A DNA stretch of 13,658 bases from Sulfuritalea sp. (GTDB lineage Bacteria > Pseudomonadota > Gammaproteobacteria > Burkholderiales > Rhodocyclaceae). The notes beneath the pieces are model-generated. The model saw only the letters and a program-made list of their open reading frames with translations. It did not search any database and had not been told where the DNA came from. This document shows, piece by piece, positions 6,279-13,077 of the stretch. The position numbers and the translations under genes were made by a program. Location: NCBI GenBank assembly GCA_026399445.1, contig JAPLRA010000177.1:1-13658 (forward strand). The letters are read 5' to 3'. The stretch's first letter is position 1. Every line of letters begins with the position of its first letter.

Positions 6279-6301
6279 AAGCGCACCTTGGAGGAGAGAT
6301 C

Positions 6302-7171
6302 ATGAAATATCGCATCCTGGTTCTTGCCGCACTGGCCCTCGCCACCCAGCCGGCTGTCGCTCAGAACAAGCGGCCAGCCGCCAAGCCGCCGGCCGCAAAG
6401 GCCGTGCAGGTGCCAGCGGCAGAGGTGAAAGACGCGGCGACGCTCGAATTCGAAAAATTCCGCGCCGAGATGGAGGACAGCAATCCGGCCGAACTTTTCG
6501 AAATGAAGGGTGAGGAACAATGGAAGAGCAAACGCGGCCCGAAGAATGTTGCGCTTGCCGAAAGCTGTGACCTCGGCCTGGGCGTAGGCAAGATCGAAGG
6601 CGCCTATGTCAGGATGCCGCGCTACTTCGCCGATGCCGATGCCGTGATGGATGCAGAACGCCGCATCGTCTGGTGCATGGTCGAAAAGCAGGGATTCAAG
6701 TTCGACGACATCGCCAAGCAGCCTTTCGCCAATGAAACCTTCACGCCCGACATCACCAATCTGGTCACCTATGTCGCTGGCCATTCGCGCAACATGAAGC
6801 TCGATGTGCCGCTCAAGGATCCGAAGGTGCATGAAGCCTACGAAATCGGCAAGGAGATTGCGGCCTACCGTGCCGGACCCTATGATTTTTCCTGTAACAC
6901 CTGCCATGGCTCGGACGGCAAACGTATCCGCATGCAAAATCTGCCCAACCTCAGCACCCCAACTGGCGCCATGGGCGGCGTGCAGGGGTGGCCCGGCTAT
7001 CGCATGACGGGCGGGATAATGCTCACGCATCAGTGGCGCATGGGCGACTGCTTTCGCCAGCAGCGTTTTCCGCAGCCGAAATATGCCTCCGATGCCGTCT
7101 CTTATTTGCTGACCTACATGATCGGCAACGCCAACGGCCAGGTCTACAAAGGCCCGGGCATCAAGCGCTAA
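6302..7171 (+). CDS. soxA: SoxA, haem c subunit of the SoxAX L-cysteine S-thiosulfotransferase
   Basis: With SoxX it oxidatively links thiosulfate to SoxY Cys154. The 289-residue protein has a Sec signal (MKYRILVLAALALATQPAVAQ), then a lysine/alanine/proline-rich linker at 22-44. The single haem c site is Cys198-Asn-Thr-Cys201-His202. The catalytic Cys250 lies in GDCFRQQRFPQ, where the persulfide cysteine is an axial ligand. Cys89 and Cys125 sit where two-haem SoxA proteins carry the first haem; here the N-terminal motif is not CXXCH, so these probably form a disulfide, as in the single-haem SoxA type. The ATG at 6302 has the strong GGAGGAGA site at 6290-6297. An upstream in-frame extension into soxZ is not needed. 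Confidence 0.97.
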   Translation: MKYRILVLAALALATQPAVAQNKRPAAKPPAAKAVQVPAAEVKDAATLEFEKFRAEMEDSNPAELFEMKGEEQWKSKRGPKNVALAESCDLGLGVGKIEGAYVRMPRYFADADAVMDAERRIVWCMVEKQGFKFDDIAKQPFANETFTPDITNLVTYVAGHSRNMKLDVPLKDPKVHEAYEIGKEIAAYRAGPYDFSCNTCHGSDGKRIRMQNLPNLSTPTGAMGGVQGWPGYRMTGGIMLTHQWRMGDCFRQQRFPQPKYASDAVSYLLTYMIGNANGQVYKGPGIKR

Positions 7172-7184
7172 CAGGGAGACAGAG

Positions 7185-7799
7185 ATGACCAAGAAAATTC
7201 TACTGGCCGTGCTGGCCGCCCCGCTCCTGACCGCAGCCCTGCCGGCCGCCGCAGACGCCGACTATCGCGCCAAGGCAGTCGCGACCCTCAAGAAAGACTT
7301 CCAGCCGCGCGGCCAGGCCTCGCTCGACCGGCTCGCTGAAGACGGCCTGCAGACCGTGTGCAACCGCACCGGCAACAAGCCGCCCGAGTATCTCGCGAAG
7401 CAAATGGAAGCCGACCAACTGGCCGGCGTCAAATATCCAGCCGATGGCAAACTGATGGGCGACTGGAGGGAAGGCGAAAAGCTGGCTCAGAGCGGGCGTG
7501 GTTTCACCTGGACCGACAACCCCGGCCTGCCGGTGGGCGGCAATTGCTACAACTGCCACCAGATCGCACCGAAGGAAACCTCCTTTGGCACCGTTGGCCC
7601 CAGCCTCTATCAGTTCGGCAAACTGCGCGGCAATTCGCCGGACATGCAAAAGTACGCCTATTCAAAAATCTGGAACTCCAAGGCGTACAACCTGTGCTCG
7701 GAAATGCCGCGCTTCGGCCATGTCGGTGCGCTGGGCGAAAAGCAGATCAAGGACCTGGTAGCGCTGTTGCTCGATCCCGAATCGCCGGTCAATAAATAG
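7185..7799 (+). CDS. soxX: SoxX, cytochrome c subunit of SoxAX
   Basis: Electron-accepting cytochrome c of the SoxAX complex in the periplasm. The 204-residue protein has a Sec signal (residues 1 to about 23). The haem c site is Cys121-Tyr-Asn-Cys124-His125, and the distal Met174 lies in the conserved EMPRFGH segment. It is longer than the smallest SoxX proteins because of an N-terminal helical segment of about 90 residues before the haem domain. That segment contains Cys59, which might pair with Cys171. GGGAGA at 7174-7179 precedes the ATG, 13 bases after the soxA stop. A strong terminator follows immediately downstream, so soxX looks like the end of the soxYZAX transcription unit, at least in part. 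Confidence 0.96.
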   Translation: MTKKILLAVLAAPLLTAALPAAADADYRAKAVATLKKDFQPRGQASLDRLAEDGLQTVCNRTGNKPPEYLAKQMEADQLAGVKYPADGKLMGDWREGEKLAQSGRGFTWTDNPGLPVGGNCYNCHQIAPKETSFGTVGPSLYQFGKLRGNSPDMQKYAYSKIWNSKAYNLCSEMPRFGHVGALGEKQIKDLVALLLDPESPVNK

Positions 7800-7817
7800 G
7801 CCGACTGCTTCCATGAT

Positions 7818-7845
7818 GGGCCTGACCGCGGTCAGGCCCTTTTAT
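7818..7845 (+). terminator. Factor-independent terminator between soxX and soxB
   Basis: A perfect 22-base palindrome (arms GGGCCTGACC and GGTCAGGCCC around a central GC) is followed directly by TTTTAT. The hairpin is very stable and the U-run is short but adequate. It starts 18 bases after the soxX stop codon, inside what would otherwise be one operon. Confidence 0.8.
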
Positions 7846-7850
7846 GTCCA

Positions 7851-7881
7851 CGGCGCTTGCGCCGGGGACGGTATCCCCCGG
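7851..7881 (+). promoter_or_regulatory. Two overlapping hairpins in the soxB leader
   Basis: After the terminator come CGGCGC-TT-GCGCCG (7851-7864) and an arm pair around GGGGA-CGGTA-TCCCC (7864-7878, extendable by CCGG-type pairs to 7862-7881). The two share bases and could be alternative folds. They end 18 bases before the soxB ribosome binding site GAGGTG (7900-7905). Confidence 0.35.
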
Positions 7882-7910
7882 TGGGATTTGCTCAACAATG
7901 AGGTGCCACG

Positions 7911-9506
7911 ATGTCCTCGATGAATCGCCGCGAATTCCTGCAGATGCTCGCCGCCGCCTCGGTGGCGGGCGCAGCACTCGATGCCCGACCGCTGCTGGCG
8001 GCGGGAAATGCTGATGCCCTCTACGACGTAGCGAAGTTCGGCAACGTGCATTTCATGCACTTCACCGACTGCCACGCGCAACTGCTGCCGATCTGGTTTC
8101 GCGAGCCGAACGTCAACCTCGGCTTCGGCGCGGCGCTGGGCAAGGCGCCGCATCTGGTCGGCGAGCACCTGCTGAAGGCCTTCAACATCCAGCCCGGCAC
8201 GCGGGAAGCACACGCCTTTACCTACCTGGATTTCGCCCAGGCGGCCAAAACCTACGGCAAGGTCGGCGGCTTCGCGCACCTGGCGACGCTGACCAAGCGC
8301 TTGCGTGCAGGCCGCCCGGGCGCCCTGCTGCTCGACGGCGGCGACACCTGGCAGGGCTCGGCCACAGCCTTGTGGAGCAAGGGTCAGGACATGGTGGACG
8401 CCTGCAAACTGCTCGGCGTGGATGTCATGGCCGGCCACTGGGAATTCACCCTGGGCGACAAGCGGGTGCTGGAAATCGTCGAGAAGGACTTCAAGGGCAA
8501 GATCGATTTCGTCGCCCAGAACATCAAGACCAGCGACTTCGGCGACAAGGTATTCGAACCCTACAGCCTGCGCGAAATGAACGGGGTCAAGGTGGCTGTG
8601 ATCGGCCAGGCCTTTCCCTACACGCCGATTGCCAACCCGCGCTGGATGATGCCGGACTGGACCTTCGGCATCCAGGACGAGAACCTGCAAAAGACGGTCG
8701 ACGAAGCCCGTGCCAAGGGCGCACAGGTCGTCGTCCTGCTCTCGCACAACGGCATGGACGTGGACCTGAAGATGGCCAGCCGCGTCACCGGCATCGACGC
8801 CATCATGGGTGGCCATACCCACGACGGCGTGCCGCGGCCGGTGATCGTCAAGAACGGCGGCGGCCAGACACTGGTCACCAATGCCGGATCGAACGGCAAG
8901 TTCCTCGGCGTGCTCGACTTCGACGTGCGCGGCGGGAAGGTTCAGGACTTCCGCTACAAGCTGCTCCCGGTGTTTTCCAACCTGCTGCCGGCCGATCCCG
9001 AGATGGCGACGCTGATCGACAAGGTGCGTGCACCGCACAAGGACAAGCTGGAAGAGAAACTCGCGGTCTCGGAAGGACTGCTTTACCGGCGTGGCAACTT
9101 CAACGGCAGTTGGGACCAACTGATTCTCGATGCCATCATGGAAGTGCAAGGCGCCGATATCGGCTTTTCGCCGGGCTTCCGCTGGGGCACCACGATCCTG
9201 CCCGGCCAGGCCATTACCTTCGAGCACCTGGGAGGCGACATGGTGCGCGTCGGCGGCCTGCAATACACCTGCGCGCCGGACGCAAAGATGGGCAGCCGCA
9301 TCACCGACATGCGCCTGAATGGCAAAGTCCTCGAGGCCGACAAGAAGTACAAGGTCGCCGGTTGGGCGCCCGTGGCAGAGGGTGCCAAGGGCGAGCCGGT
9401 ATGGGACGTCGTCGCGCGCTACCTGCGTGACAAGAAGACCATCACGCCGCGCAAACTCAACCAGCCCAAGCTGATTGGCATGAAGGGCAATCCGGGCATC
9501 GCGTAA
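7911..9506 (+). CDS. soxB: SoxB, SoxY-S-thiosulfonate sulfohydrolase, with an apparent internal deletion
   Basis: Di-manganese hydrolase of the calcineurin-like/5'-nucleotidase family that releases sulfate from sulfonated SoxY in the periplasm. It has 531 residues with a Tat signal (NRREFLQM, 5-12). Metal-site motifs are all present: TDCH (Asp53, His55), LDGGDTWQGS (Asp142, Asp145), AGHWEFTLG (His176), LSHNGMD (His279) and GGHTHDG (His302, His304). The C-terminal part has GFSPGFRWGTTILPGQAIT (418-436), then passes directly through FEHL to GGDMVRVGG (441-449). In the SoxB proteins I recall, roughly 40 residues (ending NLFNPDPYYQQ) lie between these. This also explains the length, about 40 short of the usual ~570. 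The frame is intact on both sides. GAGGTG at 7900-7905 supports the start. Confidence 0.95.
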   Translation: MSSMNRREFLQMLAAASVAGAALDARPLLAAGNADALYDVAKFGNVHFMHFTDCHAQLLPIWFREPNVNLGFGAALGKAPHLVGEHLLKAFNIQPGTREAHAFTYLDFAQAAKTYGKVGGFAHLATLTKRLRAGRPGALLLDGGDTWQGSATALWSKGQDMVDACKLLGVDVMAGHWEFTLGDKRVLEIVEKDFKGKIDFVAQNIKTSDFGDKVFEPYSLREMNGVKVAVIGQAFPYTPIANPRWMMPDWTFGIQDENLQKTVDEARAKGAQVVVLLSHNGMDVDLKMASRVTGIDAIMGGHTHDGVPRPVIVKNGGGQTLVTNAGSNGKFLGVLDFDVRGGKVQDFRYKLLPVFSNLLPADPEMATLIDKVRAPHKDKLEEKLAVSEGLLYRRGNFNGSWDQLILDAIMEVQGADIGFSPGFRWGTTILPGQAITFEHLGGDMVRVGGLQYTCAPDAKMGSRITDMRLNGKVLEADKKYKVAGWAPVAEGAKGEPVWDVVARYLRDKKTITPRKLNQPKLIGMKGNPGIA

Positions 9507-9519
9507 CACCCGGTTACAA

Positions 9520-9531
9520 GCTTCATGAAGC
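9520..9531. repeat. 12-bp perfect palindrome upstream of the adaptor gene
   Basis: GCTTCATGAAGC reads identically on both strands. It lies in the 46-base soxB-adaptor gap, 8 bases upstream of a TAGAAT box. Placement in the -35/-10 spacer would suit a repressor operator, but with no T-run after it the element does not look like a terminator. Confidence 0.4.
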
Positions 9532-9539
9532 AGATCGTC

Positions 9540-9545
9540 TAGAAT
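9540..9545 (+). promoter_or_regulatory. Possible -10 box of the exporter operon
   Basis: TAGAAT (five of six consensus bases) ends 7 bases before the ATG of the adaptor gene. Transcription would start at or next to the ATG, giving a leaderless or nearly leaderless mRNA. TTACAA at 9514-9519 could be a -35 box but the spacing is 20 bases, which is long. Confidence 0.35.
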
Positions 9546-9552
9546 TGCTTCC

Positions 9553-11112
9553 ATGAAAACGTCCTCCCGCCTCGGGCTGCTTGCCCTCGTCGTCCTCGCT
9601 CTCTCGGCTGCCGGCTATGGCGCATGGCGCTACTTCGATGGCGGCAGCGATGCACCGAAATTCAAGCTGGCCAAGCTCGAATCGGGGCCGCTGACAGCCA
9701 CCGTGTCATCCACCGGCACCTTGAATCCGGTCGTATCCGTATCGGTGGGTTCGCAAGTATCGGGGCAGATCAAGGAGCTCTACGCCGACTTCAACAGCCC
9801 GGTGAAGGCCGGTCAGCTGATCGCGCGCATCGATCCCGAAACATTCCAGTTGCGAGTGCGCCAAGCCGAAGCCGATCTTGAATCGACGCGCGCCTCGGTC
9901 GCCGTGCAGAAGGCCGAAGTGGCCCGCGTCACGGCTACGCTGATGGATGCCCAGCGCGACTATGAGCGCAAGAAAATGCTGGTCGAAAAGAACTTCATTT
10001 CCGCGGCCGATCGCGACAAGTCTCAGTCCGTGCTCGACGTGGCCAAGGCGGCGCTTGACGTCGCACTGGCCCAGGCCAACAACAGCAGCGCCGTGGTCAA
10101 GCAACGGGAGTCCCAGCTTGCGCAAACCCGCGTCGACCTCGAACGCACGGCGATCCGCTCGCCGGTGGACGGCGTCGTGGTCAAGCGCAGCGTCGATACG
10201 GGGCAAACCGTGGCCGCCAGCCTGCAGGCGCCAGAGCTGTTCATCATCGCCAAGAATCTCACCGACATGCAGGTCGAAACCTCGATCGACGAGGCCGATG
10301 TCGGCCGCATCACCGTGGGACAGAAAGCCGCCTTCACCGTCGATGCCTTCCCCGGACGATCCTTCTCCGGTCAGGTGACGCAGATTCGCAAGGCGGCGAC
10401 TGTCGTGTCCAATGTCGTGACCTACACGGTGATCGTTTCGGCGGCGAATCCCGATCTCACCCTGCTTCCCGGAATGACTGCCAACGTGCGGGTGGTGACG
10501 GCGCAGAAGGAAAAGGTGCTCAAGGTGCCGAATGCAGCGCTGCGTTTCCGTCCTCAGGGGGCGGCCGAGGAGAAGAAGCCGGTCGCCGCCGCATCGCCAG
10601 CGCCGACTCCTGGCGGCGGCGCCGGTAGCGGAGGCGGTGCCGGCGGAGGTGGCTTTGGCCAGTTGCGCGAGCGGCTGGTCAGCGAACTCAAGCTGGATGC
10701 CGATCAGCAGGGCAAGGTCGACGCGATCTTCTCCGGCATGCGCGAGAAGTTCATGGCTGCCCGTGATCTGCCTGAAGCCGAAAAGGCCAAAGCGCAGGAA
10801 CGCAATCGGACCGAGATTCGCGAAAAGGTTTCGGCCCTGCTGAACCCGGACCAGAAGAAGCGCTACGAAGAAATGGCTACCGAAGCACAGGCAGCCCGCG
10901 CCGGAGGAACCGGTGGCGGCACGGGACGAATCTGGGTGGTGGATGCGGAGGGCAAGCCCAAGGCGATCAGCGTGCGTCTCGGCCTAACCGATGGCAGCAT
11001 GACTGAGATCATTTCCGGCGAACTCAAGGAAGGCAGCGAGGTCATTGTCGGCCTGCAGTCGCCAGCGACGGCGAAACCGGCCACCGGCGCTCCCGGTCCA
11101 CGCCTGTTCTGA
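9553..11112 (+). CDS. MacA/HlyD-type periplasmic adaptor with an inserted LTXXQ-like helical domain
   Basis: Membrane-anchored adaptor of a tripartite exporter, bridging the inner-membrane ABC transporter and an outer-membrane channel. An N-terminal membrane anchor (about 7-25) is followed by a lipoyl/barrel half (GSQVSGQIKELYADFNSPVKAGQLIARID, about 66-94). A helical hairpin spans about 95-195, then the second lipoyl half (IRSPVDGVVVKRSVDTGQTV, 201-220), and a beta-barrel region to about 330. The C-terminal membrane-proximal domain is split: residues 326-335 and 458-502 are typical MacA, with about 120 residues between. The insert has a Pro/Ala/Gly-rich linker (340-368) and a charged helical part with two LTXXQ-like motifs (LKLDADQQGKVDAIF at 379-393, LLNPDQKKRYEEM at 429-441), then a Gly-rich exit. 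No Shine-Dalgarno site is visible. It is the first gene of the exporter operon. Confidence 0.93.
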   Translation: MKTSSRLGLLALVVLALSAAGYGAWRYFDGGSDAPKFKLAKLESGPLTATVSSTGTLNPVVSVSVGSQVSGQIKELYADFNSPVKAGQLIARIDPETFQLRVRQAEADLESTRASVAVQKAEVARVTATLMDAQRDYERKKMLVEKNFISAADRDKSQSVLDVAKAALDVALAQANNSSAVVKQRESQLAQTRVDLERTAIRSPVDGVVVKRSVDTGQTVAASLQAPELFIIAKNLTDMQVETSIDEADVGRITVGQKAAFTVDAFPGRSFSGQVTQIRKAATVVSNVVTYTVIVSAANPDLTLLPGMTANVRVVTAQKEKVLKVPNAALRFRPQGAAEEKKPVAAASPAPTPGGGAGSGGGAGGGGFGQLRERLVSELKLDADQQGKVDAIFSGMREKFMAARDLPEAEKAKAQERNRTEIREKVSALLNPDQKKRYEEMATEAQAARAGGTGGGTGRIWVVDAEGKPKAISVRLGLTDGSMTEIISGELKEGSEVIVGLQSPATAKPATGAPGPRLF

Positions 11113-11129
11113 TCCAGGCGCCGCCGGTC

Positions 11130-11846
11130 ATGTCGGGAACCCTGATCCGGGTCGAAGGGCTGACCAAGGAATACCGCATGGGCAGCAACGTTGTGCCCGC
11201 GCTGCGCGGCGTTTCGCTCGATATCGCGACCGGCGAATTCGTCGCGGTAATGGGCCCCTCGGGCTCGGGCAAATCCACTTTCATGAATCTGCTGGGCTGT
11301 CTCGATCACCCGAGCGAAGGTCGTTACTGGCTGGGCGGGCAGGAAGTTTCCCAACTCTCCAGCGACGAACTGGCGCGCGTGCGCAATCGCAAGCTCGGCT
11401 TTGTGTTCCAGCACTTCAATCTGCTCGCCCGCACCTCGGCACTCGACAATGTCGCCCTGCCCCTGCTCTACAGCGAAATGCCGCCCAGTGAGCGCAGGCA
11501 GCACGCCGAGCAGCGTCTTGCCCAAGTCGGCCTGGCGGAACGCATGGACCATCACCCGGCGCAACTTTCGGGCGGCCAGCAGCAACGCGTCGCCATCGCC
11601 CGCGCCCTGGTGAATGATCCGCAACTAGTGCTGGCCGACGAACCGACCGGCGCCCTCGACTCGCGTACCAGCGTCGAGATCATGGCCCTGCTGCAACAGC
11701 TCAATCGCGAAGGCATCACGATTGTCCTGGTGACCCACGAGCACGACGTCGCACATTTCGCCGGGCGCATCATCAGCTTTCGCGACGGGAAGGTCATCGA
11801 AGATAAACCCAACGTCGCCAACGACGCGGCGGCGCAACTAACATGA
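11130..11846 (+). CDS. MacB-like ABC transporter ATPase
   Basis: Cytoplasmic ATP-hydrolysing subunit of the exporter, in the LolD/MacB/FtsE group. All motifs are intact in its 238 residues: Walker A GPSGSGKS (42-49), Q-loop Gln94, signature LSGGQ (146-150), Walker B VLADEP (Asp170, Glu171) and switch His203. It starts 17 bases after the adaptor stop with no clear ribosome binding site, and its stop overlaps the next ATG as ATGA, so translation is probably coupled. In E. coli MacB the ATPase and permease are one chain; here they are separate, as in YknYZ-type systems. The substrate is unknown. Confidence 0.96.
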   Translation: MSGTLIRVEGLTKEYRMGSNVVPALRGVSLDIATGEFVAVMGPSGSGKSTFMNLLGCLDHPSEGRYWLGGQEVSQLSSDELARVRNRKLGFVFQHFNLLARTSALDNVALPLLYSEMPPSERRQHAEQRLAQVGLAERMDHHPAQLSGGQQQRVAIARALVNDPQLVLADEPTGALDSRTSVEIMALLQQLNREGITIVLVTHEHDVAHFAGRIISFRDGKVIEDKPNVANDAAAQLT

Positions 11847-13075
11847 ACTTCGTCGCAACGCTTCGCATCGCCCTGCTCGCCCTGCGCGTGAACAAGATGC
11901 GCTCGGCGCTGACCATGCTCGGCATCATCATCGGCGTCGCCGCGGTGATCATCATGATCGCAGTCGGTGGCGGCGCACAGGCGCGCGTCGAAGAGCAGAT
12001 CCGCAGCCTTGGCTCAAACATCATCATGGTGCTGTCCGGTTCGGTGACTTCCGGCGGCGCGCGCGGCGGAATCGGCTCGCAGCCGACAATCACCGAAGAC
12101 GACGGCTACGCCATCGGCCGCGAGATCGAGGAAATCCAAGCGGCGGCCCCCACCCTGCGCGGCAGCGGCCAGGTGGTGGCCGGCAACGCCAACTGGTCCA
12201 CCGTTTTTTACGGCATCACCCCGGACTATCTCGAAGTCCGCGAATGGGCCATCGTCGAGGGCCGCGGCTTCGAGCAGGCCGAGATGAGCGGCGCCGGCAA
12301 AGTGGTTCTGATCGGCCAGACTGTGGCGAAGAACCTGTTCGGCGACGCCAGCCCCCTGGATCAGGTGATCCGTGTGCGCAAGGTACCGCTGACAGTCATC
12401 GGCGTGCTCGATCGCAAGGGCCAGAGCATGACGGGCCAGGATCAGGACGACATCCTGCTGATGCCGATCGGCACGGCGCGCAAGCGCGTGCTCGGCTCGG
12501 CGCTGGCAAAGTCGCGCAGCGTCGGCTCGATCATGGTCAAGGTGAACCAGGGTGCGGATATGGCCAGTGCTGACGCGCGCATGCGCGAGCTGCTGCGTCA
12601 GCGCCATCGCCTGCAGCCGGGGCAGGATGACGACTTTTTCGTGCGCAACCTGTCCGAAATTCTGCAGGCGCAGGAGGCCTCCTCAAAAGTGATGGCGCTG
12701 CTCCTCGCCGCCGTGGCCTCGGTCTCGCTGCTGGTCGGCGGCATCGGCATCATGAACATCATGCTGGTCTCGGTCACCGAGCGCACGCGCGAGATCGGCC
12801 TGCGCATGGCGGTCGGCGCGCGCTCCAAAGACATACTGACCCAATTTCTGGTGGAGGCGGTCACGCTGTCCCTGATCGGTGGCGCCATCGGCATCCTGTT
12901 AGGGGTAGGCGGGGCGATGCTGATTGCCGAGCTCGCGGGATGGCGCACCGAACTCTCCGGCAGCTCGATCGTACTCGCGGCGGGTTTTGCAGGCGCCGTC
13001 GGCGTCTTCTTCGGCTACTACCCGGCCAAAAAGGCCTCGCGCCTGCTACCCATCGAAGCGCTGCGCTACGAATAG
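11843..13075 (+). CDS. MacB/FtsX-type ABC exporter permease
   Basis: Inner-membrane permease of 410 residues with the MacB topology. One membrane helix lies at about 21-42. A large periplasmic MacB-PCD domain spans about 45-275. Three helices follow at about 285-307, 335-360 and 375-395. Conserved family segments are RSALTMLGIIIGVAAVI near the N-terminus, GGIGIMNIMLVSVTERTREIGLRMAVGAR at 299-327, and the C-terminal YYPAKKASRLLPIEALRYE. It overlaps the ATPase gene by 4 bases. It completes a three-gene adaptor-ATPase-permease unit; the outer-membrane TolC-like partner is not in the window. Such pumps export macrolides, peptides, siderophores or lipids, so the substrate cannot be assigned. Confidence 0.96.
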   Translation: MNFVATLRIALLALRVNKMRSALTMLGIIIGVAAVIIMIAVGGGAQARVEEQIRSLGSNIIMVLSGSVTSGGARGGIGSQPTITEDDGYAIGREIEEIQAAAPTLRGSGQVVAGNANWSTVFYGITPDYLEVREWAIVEGRGFEQAEMSGAGKVVLIGQTVAKNLFGDASPLDQVIRVRKVPLTVIGVLDRKGQSMTGQDQDDILLMPIGTARKRVLGSALAKSRSVGSIMVKVNQGADMASADARMRELLRQRHRLQPGQDDDFFVRNLSEILQAQEASSKVMALLLAAVASVSLLVGGIGIMNIMLVSVTERTREIGLRMAVGARSKDILTQFLVEAVTLSLIGGAIGILLGVGGAMLIAELAGWRTELSGSSIVLAAGFAGAVGVFFGYYPAKKASRLLPIEALRYE

Positions 13076-13077
13076 CC

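Noticed and set aside
6164..6301. N-terminal extension of SoxA into soxZ
   Set aside because: The ATG at 6302 has a strong ribosome binding site and starts a proper Sec signal peptide; the extension is an overlap with soxZ in another frame.
6182..7192. 336-codon open frame antisense to soxA
   Set aside because: Shadow of soxA with low-complexity histidine/arginine-rich composition; no family resemblance.
7842..9554. 570-codon open frame antisense to soxB
   Set aside because: It mirrors soxB codon structure in G+C-rich DNA, has no recognisable domain, and the plus-strand gene is certain.
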